Shown: positions 9,288 through 16,967 of the stretch, one piece after another | How positions within the stretch are numbered: position 1 is the stretch's first letter | How the letters are laid out: every line of letters begins with the position of its first letter | Assembly: GCA_017962105.1 (NCBI GenBank) | Contig: JAGCVY010000013.1 | Span: 1 to 56,702 of the forward strand | Length of the DNA stretch: 56,702 nucleotides | Direction: 5' to 3' | DNA from: Lachnospiraceae bacterium | GTDB lineage: Bacteria > Bacillota > Clostridia > Lachnospirales > Lachnospiraceae | Made by a program: the position numbers and the translations under genes | Notes under the pieces: model-generated | What the model was told of the DNA's origin: nothing | Database searches by the model: none | Seen by the model: the letters and a program-made list of their open reading frames with translations, nothing else

Positions 9288-9403
9288 ACTAAACCATCTT
9301 TCATCTCATCATCGCTTCCGTTTTCCACGCCCAGCAGCTGCTTATAAAACCCCGCGAGCTTTGGCACATCGTTTGTCAGTAAGCGTACTTCGCCGATCGT
9401 CAT
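9278..9403 (-). pseudogene. Truncated VOC (glyoxalase-fold) gene remnant
   Basis: An ATG at 9403 with GGAGGAAG upstream opens a 41-codon frame. It begins MTIGEVRLLTNDVPKLAGFY and continues KQLLGVENG, the first beta-alpha unit of VOC/glyoxalase-bleomycin resistance proteins. It then ends in a TAA that lies inside the start of the next gene. Normal family members are about 120-140 residues, so most of the fold is missing. The ATG overlaps the stop of the P-loop kinase gene (ATGA), a classic coupled junction. The remnant is too short to be noticed by length-based gene calling. A deletion that fused it to the GNAT gene is the simplest history. Confidence 0.65.
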
Positions 9404-9939
9404 TTATCTTCCTCCGCAAATATCTTCTTGTATTGGGTTTCCGTTCGGTCACCTATGTCGTCAATCTGCTTCTTCATTTCCCGAACTACAACACGGACGC
9501 TCTTGCTGTCCGTATCGACCACAATATCCCCCGGGCAGGGCGGCAGATGCAGCCAGTAATAGTTCGTTTCGCCTTTGTCTCCGCGCTTGTCGTGGCGCTT
9601 TTTCAATGTCTCTTCCGAGCAGGTGAGCGTGAATGCGACGGTTTCGTAATCCTTCGCCGTAATCCCCTTAAGGATTCCTTCCCGAATCTGCGGATCCGTC
9701 AGCACGACCGATGTGAAAAATACATATGCAAAGTCCGAATTCAGATAGTTGGAAAGAACAAAGGACATGCTTTTATCCCCGTTGCGGAGCCGACTGTCCG
9801 TGACCGAAAACGGATGCACGCACCAGCACCAGTCACCGTCCAGATATGCGCTGTTGTCATAGCTTTCAAAGAGCCTCTCTCCCACGGCCGTCTTGCCGAC
9901 GCAGGGTGAGCCGCTGATGAGGATGAGTTTCTTGCGCAT
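9400..9939 (-). CDS. AAA/P-loop small-molecule kinase-like protein
   Basis: The 179-residue product starts with a Walker A motif G-S-P-C-V-G-K-T at 10-17. YLDGDWCW follows, where the D-G-D acts as a Walker B-like acidic pair, and a lid-type segment EETLKKRHDKRGDKG comes later. This is the layout of small nucleotide kinase / zeta-toxin / chloramphenicol phosphotransferase-like P-loop proteins. The substrate cannot be told. It sits between a GNAT gene (21 bp spacing) and the VOC remnant (4-bp ATGA overlap), in a series of possible modification or resistance enzymes. No antitoxin-like partner is visible next to it, which argues against a zeta toxin. Confidence 0.7.
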   Translation of the reverse strand: MRKKLILISGSPCVGKTAVGERLFESYDNSAYLDGDWCWCVHPFSVTDSRLRNGDKSMSFVLSNYLNSDFAYVFFTSVVLTDPQIREGILKGITAKDYETVAFTLTCSEETLKKRHDKRGDKGETNYYWLHLPPCPGDIVVDTDSKSVRVVVREMKKQIDDIGDRTETQYKKIFAEEDK

Positions 9940-9960
9940 GGCATTTTCTCCCGTCTTCGC

Positions 9961-10449
9961 TTATTTCTTTATGGAGAATCGAAACAGCGGATCACCGTTA
10001 TCTTCCGTGCCGTACTGAACCATGCCGCCCTTTTCCATGGCACGGGCGGAAGCGATGTTTTCTTTGTCACAGCCGCCGTGAACGCCGGAAAGCGCAAAGT
10101 CCTCCGCCGCAATCCGCAGCAGTTCCTTTACGCACTCCGTTCCGTATCCCTTGTTCCGGTATTCTTCCTCCAGGAGGATGAAGATTTCCGGCTCCGAGTG
10201 GTTCCTCGTACCGTCCAGCCCGCACCAGCCCATAATCGTTTCGGGATGCTCCTTCCCGCACACTGCAAGGCAAAGGTGATAGATGCAGCCGTTCGTATTT
10301 CTTTCGTAGTTCCCGCGCATATAGGCGATGGCTTCCCGAGCCTCCGCATCCGAGAGCGGATGGTGATCGGCGGGCCATTTTCCGGCAACTTCTGCCCAAT
10401 CGTCCTCTGTGACGAAATGAAGAATCACTTTTTCTGTTTGATAATCCAT
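9961..10449 (-). CDS. GNAT N-acetyltransferase
   Basis: The 162-residue product has the GNAT core: a central EIFILLEEEYRNKGYGTECV, giving the R/Q-x-x-G-x-G/A loop as RNKGYG, then NIASARAMEKGGMVQYG at the end. AGGAG precedes the ATG at 10449. The N-terminal WPADHHPLSDAEAREAIAYM is typical of aminoglycoside- or small-molecule-directed GNATs, but the substrate is unknown. It lies 10 bp downstream of the uncharacterised gene at 10460 and upstream of the P-loop kinase, so it is probably in one transcript with them. Confidence 0.82.
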   Translation of the reverse strand: MDYQTEKVILHFVTEDDWAEVAGKWPADHHPLSDAEAREAIAYMRGNYERNTNGCIYHLCLAVCGKEHPETIMGWCGLDGTRNHSEPEIFILLEEEYRNKGYGTECVKELLRIAAEDFALSGVHGGCDKENIASARAMEKGGMVQYGTEDNGDPLFRFSIKK

Positions 10450-10459
10450 TCGATTCTCC

Positions 10460-11332
10460 TTACTCCTGCGCCATACAGGCGTACAGCGTCACCCACTTAT
10501 TCTCTTCCCCGACATTTCCTGCCTTGAATGCCGGTACGCTCTTGGATGCTGTCAGCACATATCTTCCGTTCTCCAGCCTGTGCTGATCCAGCACTTTGTA
10601 GCCGGCCTGCATGGCCTCTGATTTAGGATCGCAACCCAATACACGAAGCGCGTAAACAATCTGATGCGCGCCGATTTTGATTGGATCCGGCGGATAGAAT
10701 GTGCCAAGCATCACCTCCACCATAGGCGTCTGCATATCGTCTGTCCGATAGAAAATGTTTCGCTTTGTAAAATAATGAACCAGAGCGTCTTCGCACGCCG
10801 GCTTGTATCCCTGCAAATGCAGCTCTGCCACCAGCAACAGATATTCCACCGTCAGCCTTGCACAGCTCTTATGGGGCTTCTTGGGATCATTGATCTTTTT
10901 GTTGGTGCTGATGCACCCAAAGCCCCCATCGTCCTTGATCAGCTTAAGTACGGAATCGATCTCATTCTTAACGATGTCTTCCGTATAATATCCAAGCTTA
11001 ACGAGGTTTCGGAGAAGCAACGGCTCGCCGCAAAGCATCTTAAAGCCCGTGGTCTCAATCAGAGCGAACACCTCATCGTCAATGTCGCCTCCGATGTCAT
11101 CTCTTGTCAATCCCCATTCGGCAAATGCCAGGATTGCATCGTATTTGTCCCAGGGCTTGTCTTTCTTCAGCTTCTTAAGACCGCGCTCATAAACTTTGCT
11201 GCCAAGCAGTTCCTTCTTGCAGTTGACAACCCTTTCATCTTCCTCCGGCAGTTTTTTGTATTCCTTCAGGGTTCTGAGCCGTACCTCAGGATACAATTTA
11301 TCTAAAAGCCAATCTAAAACTTTTTTATCCAT
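10460..11332 (-). CDS. Uncharacterised alpha-helical protein, possible prenyltransferase-like repeat fold
   Basis: The 290-residue product is not recognised with certainty. It has repeated helix pairs such as WDKYDAILAFAEWGL, RNLVKLGYYTEDIVKNEI and QIVYALRVLGCDPKSEAMQA. It also has a GGFGC-type turn (DDGGFGCI) and ends NGRYVLTASKS, reminiscent of alpha-toroid (squalene cyclase / prenyltransferase-like) proteins. No catalytic motif is visible. The start at 11332 is fixed by GGAGG 9 nt upstream; a longer ORF to 11482 overlaps the regulator gene and lacks such a site. An extended hairpin lies between it and the AraC gene. Confidence 0.6.
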   Translation of the reverse strand: MDKKVLDWLLDKLYPEVRLRTLKEYKKLPEEDERVVNCKKELLGSKVYERGLKKLKKDKPWDKYDAILAFAEWGLTRDDIGGDIDDEVFALIETTGFKMLCGEPLLLRNLVKLGYYTEDIVKNEIDSVLKLIKDDGGFGCISTNKKINDPKKPHKSCARLTVEYLLLVAELHLQGYKPACEDALVHYFTKRNIFYRTDDMQTPMVEVMLGTFYPPDPIKIGAHQIVYALRVLGCDPKSEAMQAGYKVLDQHRLENGRYVLTASKSVPAFKAGNVGEENKWVTLYACMAQE

Positions 11333-11357
11333 CTTACCGGCCTCCTTTTTGAACCCG

Positions 11358-11414
11358 AGTGACGTGGTTAAAGGTTCAAAAGATGAACCACTAACCCAGT
11401 CCCCGAGGGTCACT
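11358..11414. promoter_or_regulatory. Long inverted repeat at the end of the AraC gene
   Basis: A nested dyad: outer AGTGAC/GTCACT arms enclose GGTTAAAGGTTC...GAACCACTAACC (11366-11395). There is no U-run on either side, so it is not a standard terminator. Its right arm covers the last codons of the AraC-type gene. It could stabilise RNA, act as an operator for the regulator, or be the scar of an insertion; none of these is shown. Confidence 0.4.
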
Positions 11415-12294
11415 TCTTCTTTACAGGAATCCAGATTGCACAGTGATAATCCGAAGCACTCGGGTCTCCGTCTCCATACCACTCAATGTTCGCCCGACCC
11501 GGGAACTCAAAATCCGGATTTCCCGGAAGCCATTCTTTCCAGATTTTAGTATTTACATCCTGAAGCGCTTTGGGGCAGGGACCGAAACAATCAAAAATCG
11601 CCCAGTCAAAATCAGGAAGTTCATATACTGTCATGCCTTCCGGGACTTCACCGCCCTTATAAATGCCCGCTACAATATAGCTGAACCTGCCCTCACCGAC
11701 ATCATCCACACAAACGCCGTACTCGCCGATGTTGTTCTCTACGATTGCATTTTCGATCGCATTGGCCGGTGCATTTCCCTTCCAGACATTGTTTGCATAG
11801 TTCTCGCGAATCTCATCCCAGAACCTGGGAATCTCCACGTAAGAAGTCTCTCCGTCAAATACTCTCGTAAACCCGATCACCTTAAAGCCGGTCATAGTTT
11901 TGATCTTGTAATCCATCTCATTACCTCCGTGAATAGAAATTTCAATTTTCAGAGGAAGAAATGCTTTGATCGGCGCGCCTTCCCGCGCCTGTGAAGGACT
12001 CACGCCATGAAAACGGGAAAAGGCTTTCGTAAAGCTTTCGGGCGTTTCATAGCAGTACCGGAATGCAATATCGATGATCTTCTCATCTGTTTTCTGAAGG
12101 TCCAGTGCTGCCCGGTACAATCTGCGGTTTCTGATATACTCCGAAAGCCCATACCCGGTCATCAGCGAAAAGCCCTTCTGGAAAAAGAACGAGGACATAA
12201 AGACCTGATCGGCAACATCCTGCGCACTGATGTTATCTTCCAGATGTTCTTCCATGTAATCGATCGCCTTCCGAATGCAGGTAAGCCACTCCAT
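11410..12294 (-). CDS. AraC-family regulator with GyrI-like effector domain
   Basis: The 294-residue product joins an N-terminal AraC DNA-binding pair of helix-turn-helices (IRKAIDYMEEHLEDNISAQD, then IIDIAFRYCYETPESFTKAF at 75-95) to a C-terminal GyrI/SoxS-like small-molecule sensor (YKIKTMTGFKVIGFTRVFDG onward). This is the Rob/TetD-like arrangement in which the effector domain binds cationic or hydrophobic drugs. AAGGAG precedes the ATG. It is probably a local activator for the possible resistance enzymes transcribed in the same direction downstream. The C-terminus is rich in Trp and acidic residues, as in drug-binding GyrI folds. Confidence 0.85.
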   Translation of the reverse strand: MEWLTCIRKAIDYMEEHLEDNISAQDVADQVFMSSFFFQKGFSLMTGYGLSEYIRNRRLYRAALDLQKTDEKIIDIAFRYCYETPESFTKAFSRFHGVSPSQAREGAPIKAFLPLKIEISIHGGNEMDYKIKTMTGFKVIGFTRVFDGETSYVEIPRFWDEIRENYANNVWKGNAPANAIENAIVENNIGEYGVCVDDVGEGRFSYIVAGIYKGGEVPEGMTVYELPDFDWAIFDCFGPCPKALQDVNTKIWKEWLPGNPDFEFPGRANIEWYGDGDPSASDYHCAIWIPVKKK

Positions 12295-12413
12295 CTGTCA
12301 CACTCCTTCTCTTTGATGATTCTATATTACGCGGAGTTGCAATAGAAATCCTGTCAATTTATGTTCTCTTCTGTCCGGGCTCAGAAACGCTTATTTCCAA
12401 GAAGTTTTTTATC

Positions 12414-13904
12414 TCATAAATCCGTAAGCGCTTCCACTCCGGACTCTGACTGCTCCACCCCGGGATCCTTGTTTGTCATCACGACGGAAACCTCTCCCGT
12501 CACTACATTCATCTTCAACATGCACTGTCCGTTCTCGCCCCAGCCCTGCGACACAAGCGTGTCATCGCCGCGCCGGAATATGCCAAGGCCAACCCACGAA
12601 AAATACTCCGTCGGCTTGATCATCTCCCGTGCCGAAGCGCTGCTTAAGATTGAACTTCTGCCGTTTACCGCCTCGATAAATGCTTCGGCGATCGCCATCA
12701 ATTCTCCCGGCGTGCTCCACAAGCCCGAAGCCGCGAGGTCCGGGATTTGCGGATATTTTCCAAGGATCGGGGAACCTTCACTGTCATATCCTGAAGCCAT
12801 GGTTTGGCTCTGTTCCCGAAGTCCGAGATTCCGGAGTGAACCGAAGAAAGTCTTCTGCAAACGAAGCGGCTCAAAAACATTTTCCGCGACAACTTCTTCG
12901 AAGCTGCGGCTCGTAATCTCCTGAATCAACAATTGCAGCACGCAGTAACCTGCATCACTGTATTCAAACTCCGTTCCGGGCTGTTTTTCAGACACGGCCC
13001 GGCGGTTATTGTATGTCGTTCTGCCCTCAAGTACATCGAGCACGCTGATTTCCGCGTCACTGCGGCGAAGTCCGTAAAAGGAATCCTCCGCATCAACAAT
13101 CCCGGAGGTATGACTGAGGAGCAACCGTATCGTCGCGTTGCTTTCCGTTCCGTCCGCTGCAAGCAGTTTCCACTGGTGAAGATAGCGGTTGACCGGTTCG
13201 TCGATTTGAAGCACCCCTTGCTCCTGAAGCTTCATCACGGTTATGGCGGTAACGAACTTGGAGATCGAGCAGGCCGGAAAGGCAGTATTCCCGTCCACCG
13301 GAACAGCATTTTCCGTATCGGCCATTCCGTCGTATTTCAAAATCTCTCTTCCCGCTGCGTCTCTGTAGGCGCAGCTTACCCCCGGAAACCTTTCGTATAT
13401 CTGCCGTTCGGGACTGTCGGGCGCAAGATTCATATACTCCCGAAGCGCCATGTATTCCCGTTGGTAGGAACCTCGTTTTTCCTCGCTCACATCAGCATAA
13501 GACTCATGTTTCGAGAACAGATCGATTGCATCCTGCAGCGGGATCCACTCCGGCTGTACTCCGCGGCGCTTTTCCGCATCGGTCAGTTTCATCTGTCCCG
13601 TTCCGGTCACTTCACAGATAAAGAAATACCCCGGATAGCGGTATTCCTCGTAATACTCGCACAGAAAAAGGAACCGCCTGAGCGGGCGCACGAGGTACCC
13701 TGTCTCTTCCTCGACCTCACGCACCACGCAGCCTTCCGGAGTCTCTCCTTCCTCCAACCCGCCGCCCGGGATGAGCCACCAGCCGGAATTCAGTTCATGC
13801 GTGAGAAGGATCTTCCCGTCCTGCACAATGATGGCCCTGCAGCCTTCCCGGGTTTTCGTATCAGTTTCAAATCGGTTCGCACCGAGTATTTCTACAGTCT
13901 TCAT
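12414..13904 (-). CDS. Nudix hydrolase fused to beta-lactamase-fold serine hydrolase
   Basis: The 496-residue product has two complete domains. Residues ~20-150 contain the Nudix box G-G-L-E-E-G-E-x7-REVEEETGY, with the preceding WWLIPGG. Residues ~165-490 are a class C/PBP4-like serine hydrolase: nucleophile motif S-I-S-K (in ACSISKFVTA), tyrosine motif Y-S-D in EYSDAGYCVL, and LLLSHTSGI. There is no signal peptide, so the hydrolase is cytoplasmic, unlike true beta-lactamases. The fusion suggests a house-cleaning enzyme that removes a nucleotide and an ester or amide from one substrate, but that is inference. The ORF is continuous and the ATG has a GGGGGG upstream. It is the first of two serine-hydrolase fusions in this cluster. 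Confidence 0.82.
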   Translation of the reverse strand: MKTVEILGANRFETDTKTREGCRAIIVQDGKILLTHELNSGWWLIPGGGLEEGETPEGCVVREVEEETGYLVRPLRRFLFLCEYYEEYRYPGYFFICEVTGTGQMKLTDAEKRRGVQPEWIPLQDAIDLFSKHESYADVSEEKRGSYQREYMALREYMNLAPDSPERQIYERFPGVSCAYRDAAGREILKYDGMADTENAVPVDGNTAFPACSISKFVTAITVMKLQEQGVLQIDEPVNRYLHQWKLLAADGTESNATIRLLLSHTSGIVDAEDSFYGLRRSDAEISVLDVLEGRTTYNNRRAVSEKQPGTEFEYSDAGYCVLQLLIQEITSRSFEEVVAENVFEPLRLQKTFFGSLRNLGLREQSQTMASGYDSEGSPILGKYPQIPDLAASGLWSTPGELMAIAEAFIEAVNGRSSILSSASAREMIKPTEYFSWVGLGIFRRGDDTLVSQGWGENGQCMLKMNVVTGEVSVVMTNKDPGVEQSESGVEALTDL

Positions 13905-13929
13905 ATCCCCCCCTCGACCGTGAAGGATT

Positions 13930-14436
13930 CTATTGCTTTACAAGCGCATACATTTTCATATCAACGACGTTTCCGTTCTTGTATGCATTACTCCTAAGGG
14001 TCCCCTCGTAAACAAACCCTGCTTTTTCCAACACGCGGCAGGAACCGGTATTATACGCGAACGGCTCGGCATAAATCCTGATTATGTCAGTGTTTTCAAA
14101 GACAAAACCGCATGCCTGTTTCACAGCCTCTGTCATATATCCACTGCCCCAATATTCCTCACCGATGTAATAGCCAAGTTCCGCTGTCCGATAATGAATG
14201 TTTTCCTGACGGAATATTCCGATGCTCCCGATAGCCTTATCCTCAAGAGTTATCGCAAATGCGAAGGTTTTATCCGGATCTGCCGACAGCATTGCACCTA
14301 TAAAATCCTCTGCATCATTTTCCGTATAGGGATAAGGCACTCCATCACGCAGATTATTCAGGATATTCTTATTATTCAGGGCTTTCGCCAGATCTGATTT
14401 ATCCTCGATTTTCCATCTCCGTATCTTTATATCCAT
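13930..14436 (-). CDS. GNAT N-acetyltransferase, RimJ/RimL type
   Basis: The 168-residue product shows IKIRRWKIEDKSDLAKAL at its N-terminus, the acetyl-CoA loop GEEYWGSGYMTEAVKQ, and the closing SCRVLEKAGFVYEGTLR. This is a textbook RimJ/RimL or ribosomal-protein-acetyltransferase-like layout. GAGGAGG sits just before the chosen ATG at 14436; the longer ORF start at 14478 would overlap the upstream stop. It follows the MmcQ/YjbR gene by about 40 bp. Codons are more AT-rich than in the flanking fusion genes. The substrate is unknown. Confidence 0.85.
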   Translation of the reverse strand: MDIKIRRWKIEDKSDLAKALNNKNILNNLRDGVPYPYTENDAEDFIGAMLSADPDKTFAFAITLEDKAIGSIGIFRQENIHYRTAELGYYIGEEYWGSGYMTEAVKQACGFVFENTDIIRIYAEPFAYNTGSCRVLEKAGFVYEGTLRSNAYKNGNVVDMKMYALVKQ

Positions 14437-14474
14437 ATTGTCCTCCTCTGGGAAATTCAGTAAACTTTTTGAAC

Positions 14475-14843
14475 TCAATCACAACGCCCTAATATCTCCT
14501 TTTGCTTTTTCTTACTGAAGCTCTCGAGAACGATCTGATATGCCTTATCAAGCAGATCTTTCAGAATATCATCGGGCACCTCTCCATCCGCTTTCACCGA
14601 ATTCCAATGCTGCTTGTTCATGTAATAGCCGGGGATTATATCCTCATACTGTTTCCGCCAGAAATCTCCCTCCAGCGGTTCCAGTTTCAGTGTGATATAA
14701 TAAGGCCGATCATTATCATCCAAACAGATTGCGGCAAACATCTTTCCTCCGATCTGAAACCGGATCCAGTTCCAATCCGGCTGCAAATCTTTGGTCACGC
14801 CTGTTTTTTCCATCAGATATTCTTCAATCCAGGGATATTTCAT
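14475..14843 (-). CDS. MmcQ/YjbR-family protein
   Basis: The 122-residue product has the family landmarks W-x-R-F-x-I-G-G-K-M-F-A near the start, LKLEP in the middle, and YYMNKQHWNSVKADGEVPDD, the conserved motif before the last helices. MmcQ/YjbR proteins have a double-wing CyaY-like fold and are often called DNA-binding on weak grounds. The length is normal for the family. GGAGG lies 9 nt before the ATG. It sits between the RlmD fusion gene and a GNAT gene on the same strand. Confidence 0.85.
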   Translation of the reverse strand: MKYPWIEEYLMEKTGVTKDLQPDWNWIRFQIGGKMFAAICLDDNDRPYYITLKLEPLEGDFWRKQYEDIIPGYYMNKQHWNSVKADGEVPDDILKDLLDKAYQIVLESFSKKKQKEILGRCD

Positions 14844-14891
14844 AACGTTTTGTCCTCCTGTTCTTTCAACGAAACCGAGCCTGTCGATATC

Positions 14892-16952
14892 TCACTTGGA
14901 AAGTTGAACAACGGTCTCAATATGCTTCGTATACGGGAACATCTCAACCGGCTGGATTCGCTCCACCTTCCACCCTTTCTTCACAAACAAAGCAAGGTCT
15001 CGGGCGAGGGTCTCCGGGTCACAGGAAACGTAGACCACTCTCGCGGGTTTCAGGGTGTTTACGGCGGTGATAAACTCCGACGTGCTGCCGCTTCGGGGCG
15101 GGTCCATAAAGACCACATCCGCGGTCTCGCCGTCCGCTGCCATACGTGTCATAAAAGCTCCAGCATCCGCGCTCTCAAACCGGATATTGCGGATCCCGTT
15201 CGCCTTGGCGTTGGCGATTGCATCCCGAACCGCGTCGCGGTTCAGCTCCACGCCGATGACTTCCCCTGCCTTCGCGGCTGCGCACATACCGATGGTTCCG
15301 ATGCCGCAGTAGGCGTCAATCACTCGCTCCTTCCCTGTCATGCCGGCAAATTCCATCGCCTTGCCGTAAAGCACTTCCGTCTGCTCCGGGTTGATCTGGT
15401 AGAAGGACGACGGCGAAATCCGGAACCGAAGCCCGCACAGCACATCCTCAATGTAACCCTTGCCGTACAGCACAATATTGCGCTCTCCGAGCACCATGCT
15501 GGTGTCGCGGTTGTTGATGTTGAGAACCACGGTCGTGATCTCCGGATGACGGCGTCTAAGCTCCTTCGTGAAATTGTTCTTCGACGGGAAAACAGGGTCC
15601 GTCACCACCAGCACGACCATGATCTCGCCGGTGTTTCGGCCGACGCGGATCAGCGCGTGGCGAAGCATGCCCGTGCCGCGGTCCTCGTCGTAGATGCGGA
15701 TTTTAAACGACTTCGCGAGCTCGCACAGGGTCCGTAAAATGTCGTTCGCCTTCTCATCCTCGATCATGCACGAGGGAACCGGCACAATGCGGTGACTTTT
15801 CTCCTCGTAAATGCCCGTAAAGACATTGCCCTTCTTATCATATCCGAAGACGCCGTGAACCTTATTTCGGTAATGCTCCGGGTGAACTGCACCGAGGATC
15901 GGCTCCACCTTTGCAAAACGATCCAGAAGGATCCGCTCCGTCTTCTGTTTCTTCGCAAGCTGCTCCGCATACGGGATTCCCTGATAATCACACCCGCCGC
16001 ATTTCTTCGCGTAAGGGCATACCGCAACTCCATCCCCGGCTTTCGCAACATCCGCTGCCTCCGGGGCGCTTGTCAGAAGCGTTCTCTCCAGGCATTCATC
16101 CAGCTGCGGCGATGTCTCCTCGCAGTCCGACAGCACGGAAACCAGAAGGTTTTGTTTGGGAAGGATGAAGCAGCGCTGGCCCCATTTTCCGCTGATGCGC
16201 ACGCCGTCCCGGTACGGGCCTGCCAGATACCCGTAACCGCCGCCCGCATTGGGCATGTGAACCGCACTCATGCGCTCCAGGTAGGCCGTGGATACCACGC
16301 GTTTGCCGTCGCAAACGCCGCCGTTGTAGATTAGAAAGCCGATGCGGCTCAGCTCATTCACTGTCAGTTTCATGCCGGACGCGCCGTAGAAAAATCCGTC
16401 CGGGCAGCGGTCGTACTCCGGATTGTCAATGTGCAGCGGCTTTAAGAGGTTTCGGTTCAGGAAATCCCAAGCATCCCCGCCGATTGCGCCGGAAAGCGCC
16501 ACGCCCACCAGATACGCCGGGATGTTGCTGTAGTTAAAAACCTTCTTCTGCGGCTCCGGGATAGGACAGGCGAGGGCGAACTTAAGGAAGCTGTCCCCCT
16601 CGGCGCGGAACGGAAATCCATCCACCGACATCGTCATCAGCCGTTCGATGGTCAGGGTACGGAAAATGCCCCTCTGCTCCTGCGTCATCTCACTGACGAA
16701 GGACTCGGGAATATACTCAAGAACGGACTTCTCCAGATCGATCAGCTTGCGGTCCCACGCGATACCGACGGCCAGGGAGAGGATGCTTTTCGTGATGGAA
16801 TAAATGGGATACCGCGTATGCATCGTATCACCGTAACTCTCCGCAAGTTTCCTGTCACGGTAAACTTCTACACCGTGAACCGGCCAGTTCTGTTCCCTGA
16901 CCTCTCGCAGAAACTCGCGAAACTCTTTGCTTTTACCCGCTTTCTCGCTCAA
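14892..16952 (-). CDS. Serine hydrolase fused to RlmD-type 23S rRNA (uracil-C5) methyltransferase
   Basis: The 686-residue product has two domains. Residues 1-300 are a beta-lactamase-fold serine hydrolase, with S52-I-T-K55 as nucleophile motif and Y141-S-N143 as tyrosine motif. Residues ~310-686 are a TrmA/RlmD-family methyltransferase: Fe-S cysteines C312, C318, C321 plus a later Cys (VPSC), SAM site DAYCGIGTIG, DPPRSG, and the catalytic cysteine in VSCDPETLARD. RlmD/RlmCD normally methylates U747 and/or U1939 of 23S rRNA, with an N-terminal TRAM domain; here the hydrolase takes the place of TRAM. The start is a TTG at 16952 with GGAG upstream. There is no frameshift at the junction. What the hydrolase does in a ribosome-modifying enzyme is unknown. 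Confidence 0.85.
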   Translation of the reverse strand: MSEKAGKSKEFREFLREVREQNWPVHGVEVYRDRKLAESYGDTMHTRYPIYSITKSILSLAVGIAWDRKLIDLEKSVLEYIPESFVSEMTQEQRGIFRTLTIERLMTMSVDGFPFRAEGDSFLKFALACPIPEPQKKVFNYSNIPAYLVGVALSGAIGGDAWDFLNRNLLKPLHIDNPEYDRCPDGFFYGASGMKLTVNELSRIGFLIYNGGVCDGKRVVSTAYLERMSAVHMPNAGGGYGYLAGPYRDGVRISGKWGQRCFILPKQNLLVSVLSDCEETSPQLDECLERTLLTSAPEAADVAKAGDGVAVCPYAKKCGGCDYQGIPYAEQLAKKQKTERILLDRFAKVEPILGAVHPEHYRNKVHGVFGYDKKGNVFTGIYEEKSHRIVPVPSCMIEDEKANDILRTLCELAKSFKIRIYDEDRGTGMLRHALIRVGRNTGEIMVVLVVTDPVFPSKNNFTKELRRRHPEITTVVLNINNRDTSMVLGERNIVLYGKGYIEDVLCGLRFRISPSSFYQINPEQTEVLYGKAMEFAGMTGKERVIDAYCGIGTIGMCAAAKAGEVIGVELNRDAVRDAIANAKANGIRNIRFESADAGAFMTRMAADGETADVVFMDPPRSGSTSEFITAVNTLKPARVVYVSCDPETLARDLALFVKKGWKVERIQPVEMFPYTKHIETVVQLSK

Positions 16953-16967
16953 ATCCGTATCTCCAAT

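Noticed and set aside
9400-9939. Zeta-type toxin of a toxin-antitoxin pair
   Set aside because: Only the Walker A and general kinase layout match; no epsilon-like antitoxin is adjacent and the neighbours are ordinary modification enzymes.
11358-11414. Integron attC site
   Set aside because: The inverted repeat lacks proper RYYYAAC/GTTRRRY core sites, and there is no integrase or series of similar sites between the GNAT genes.
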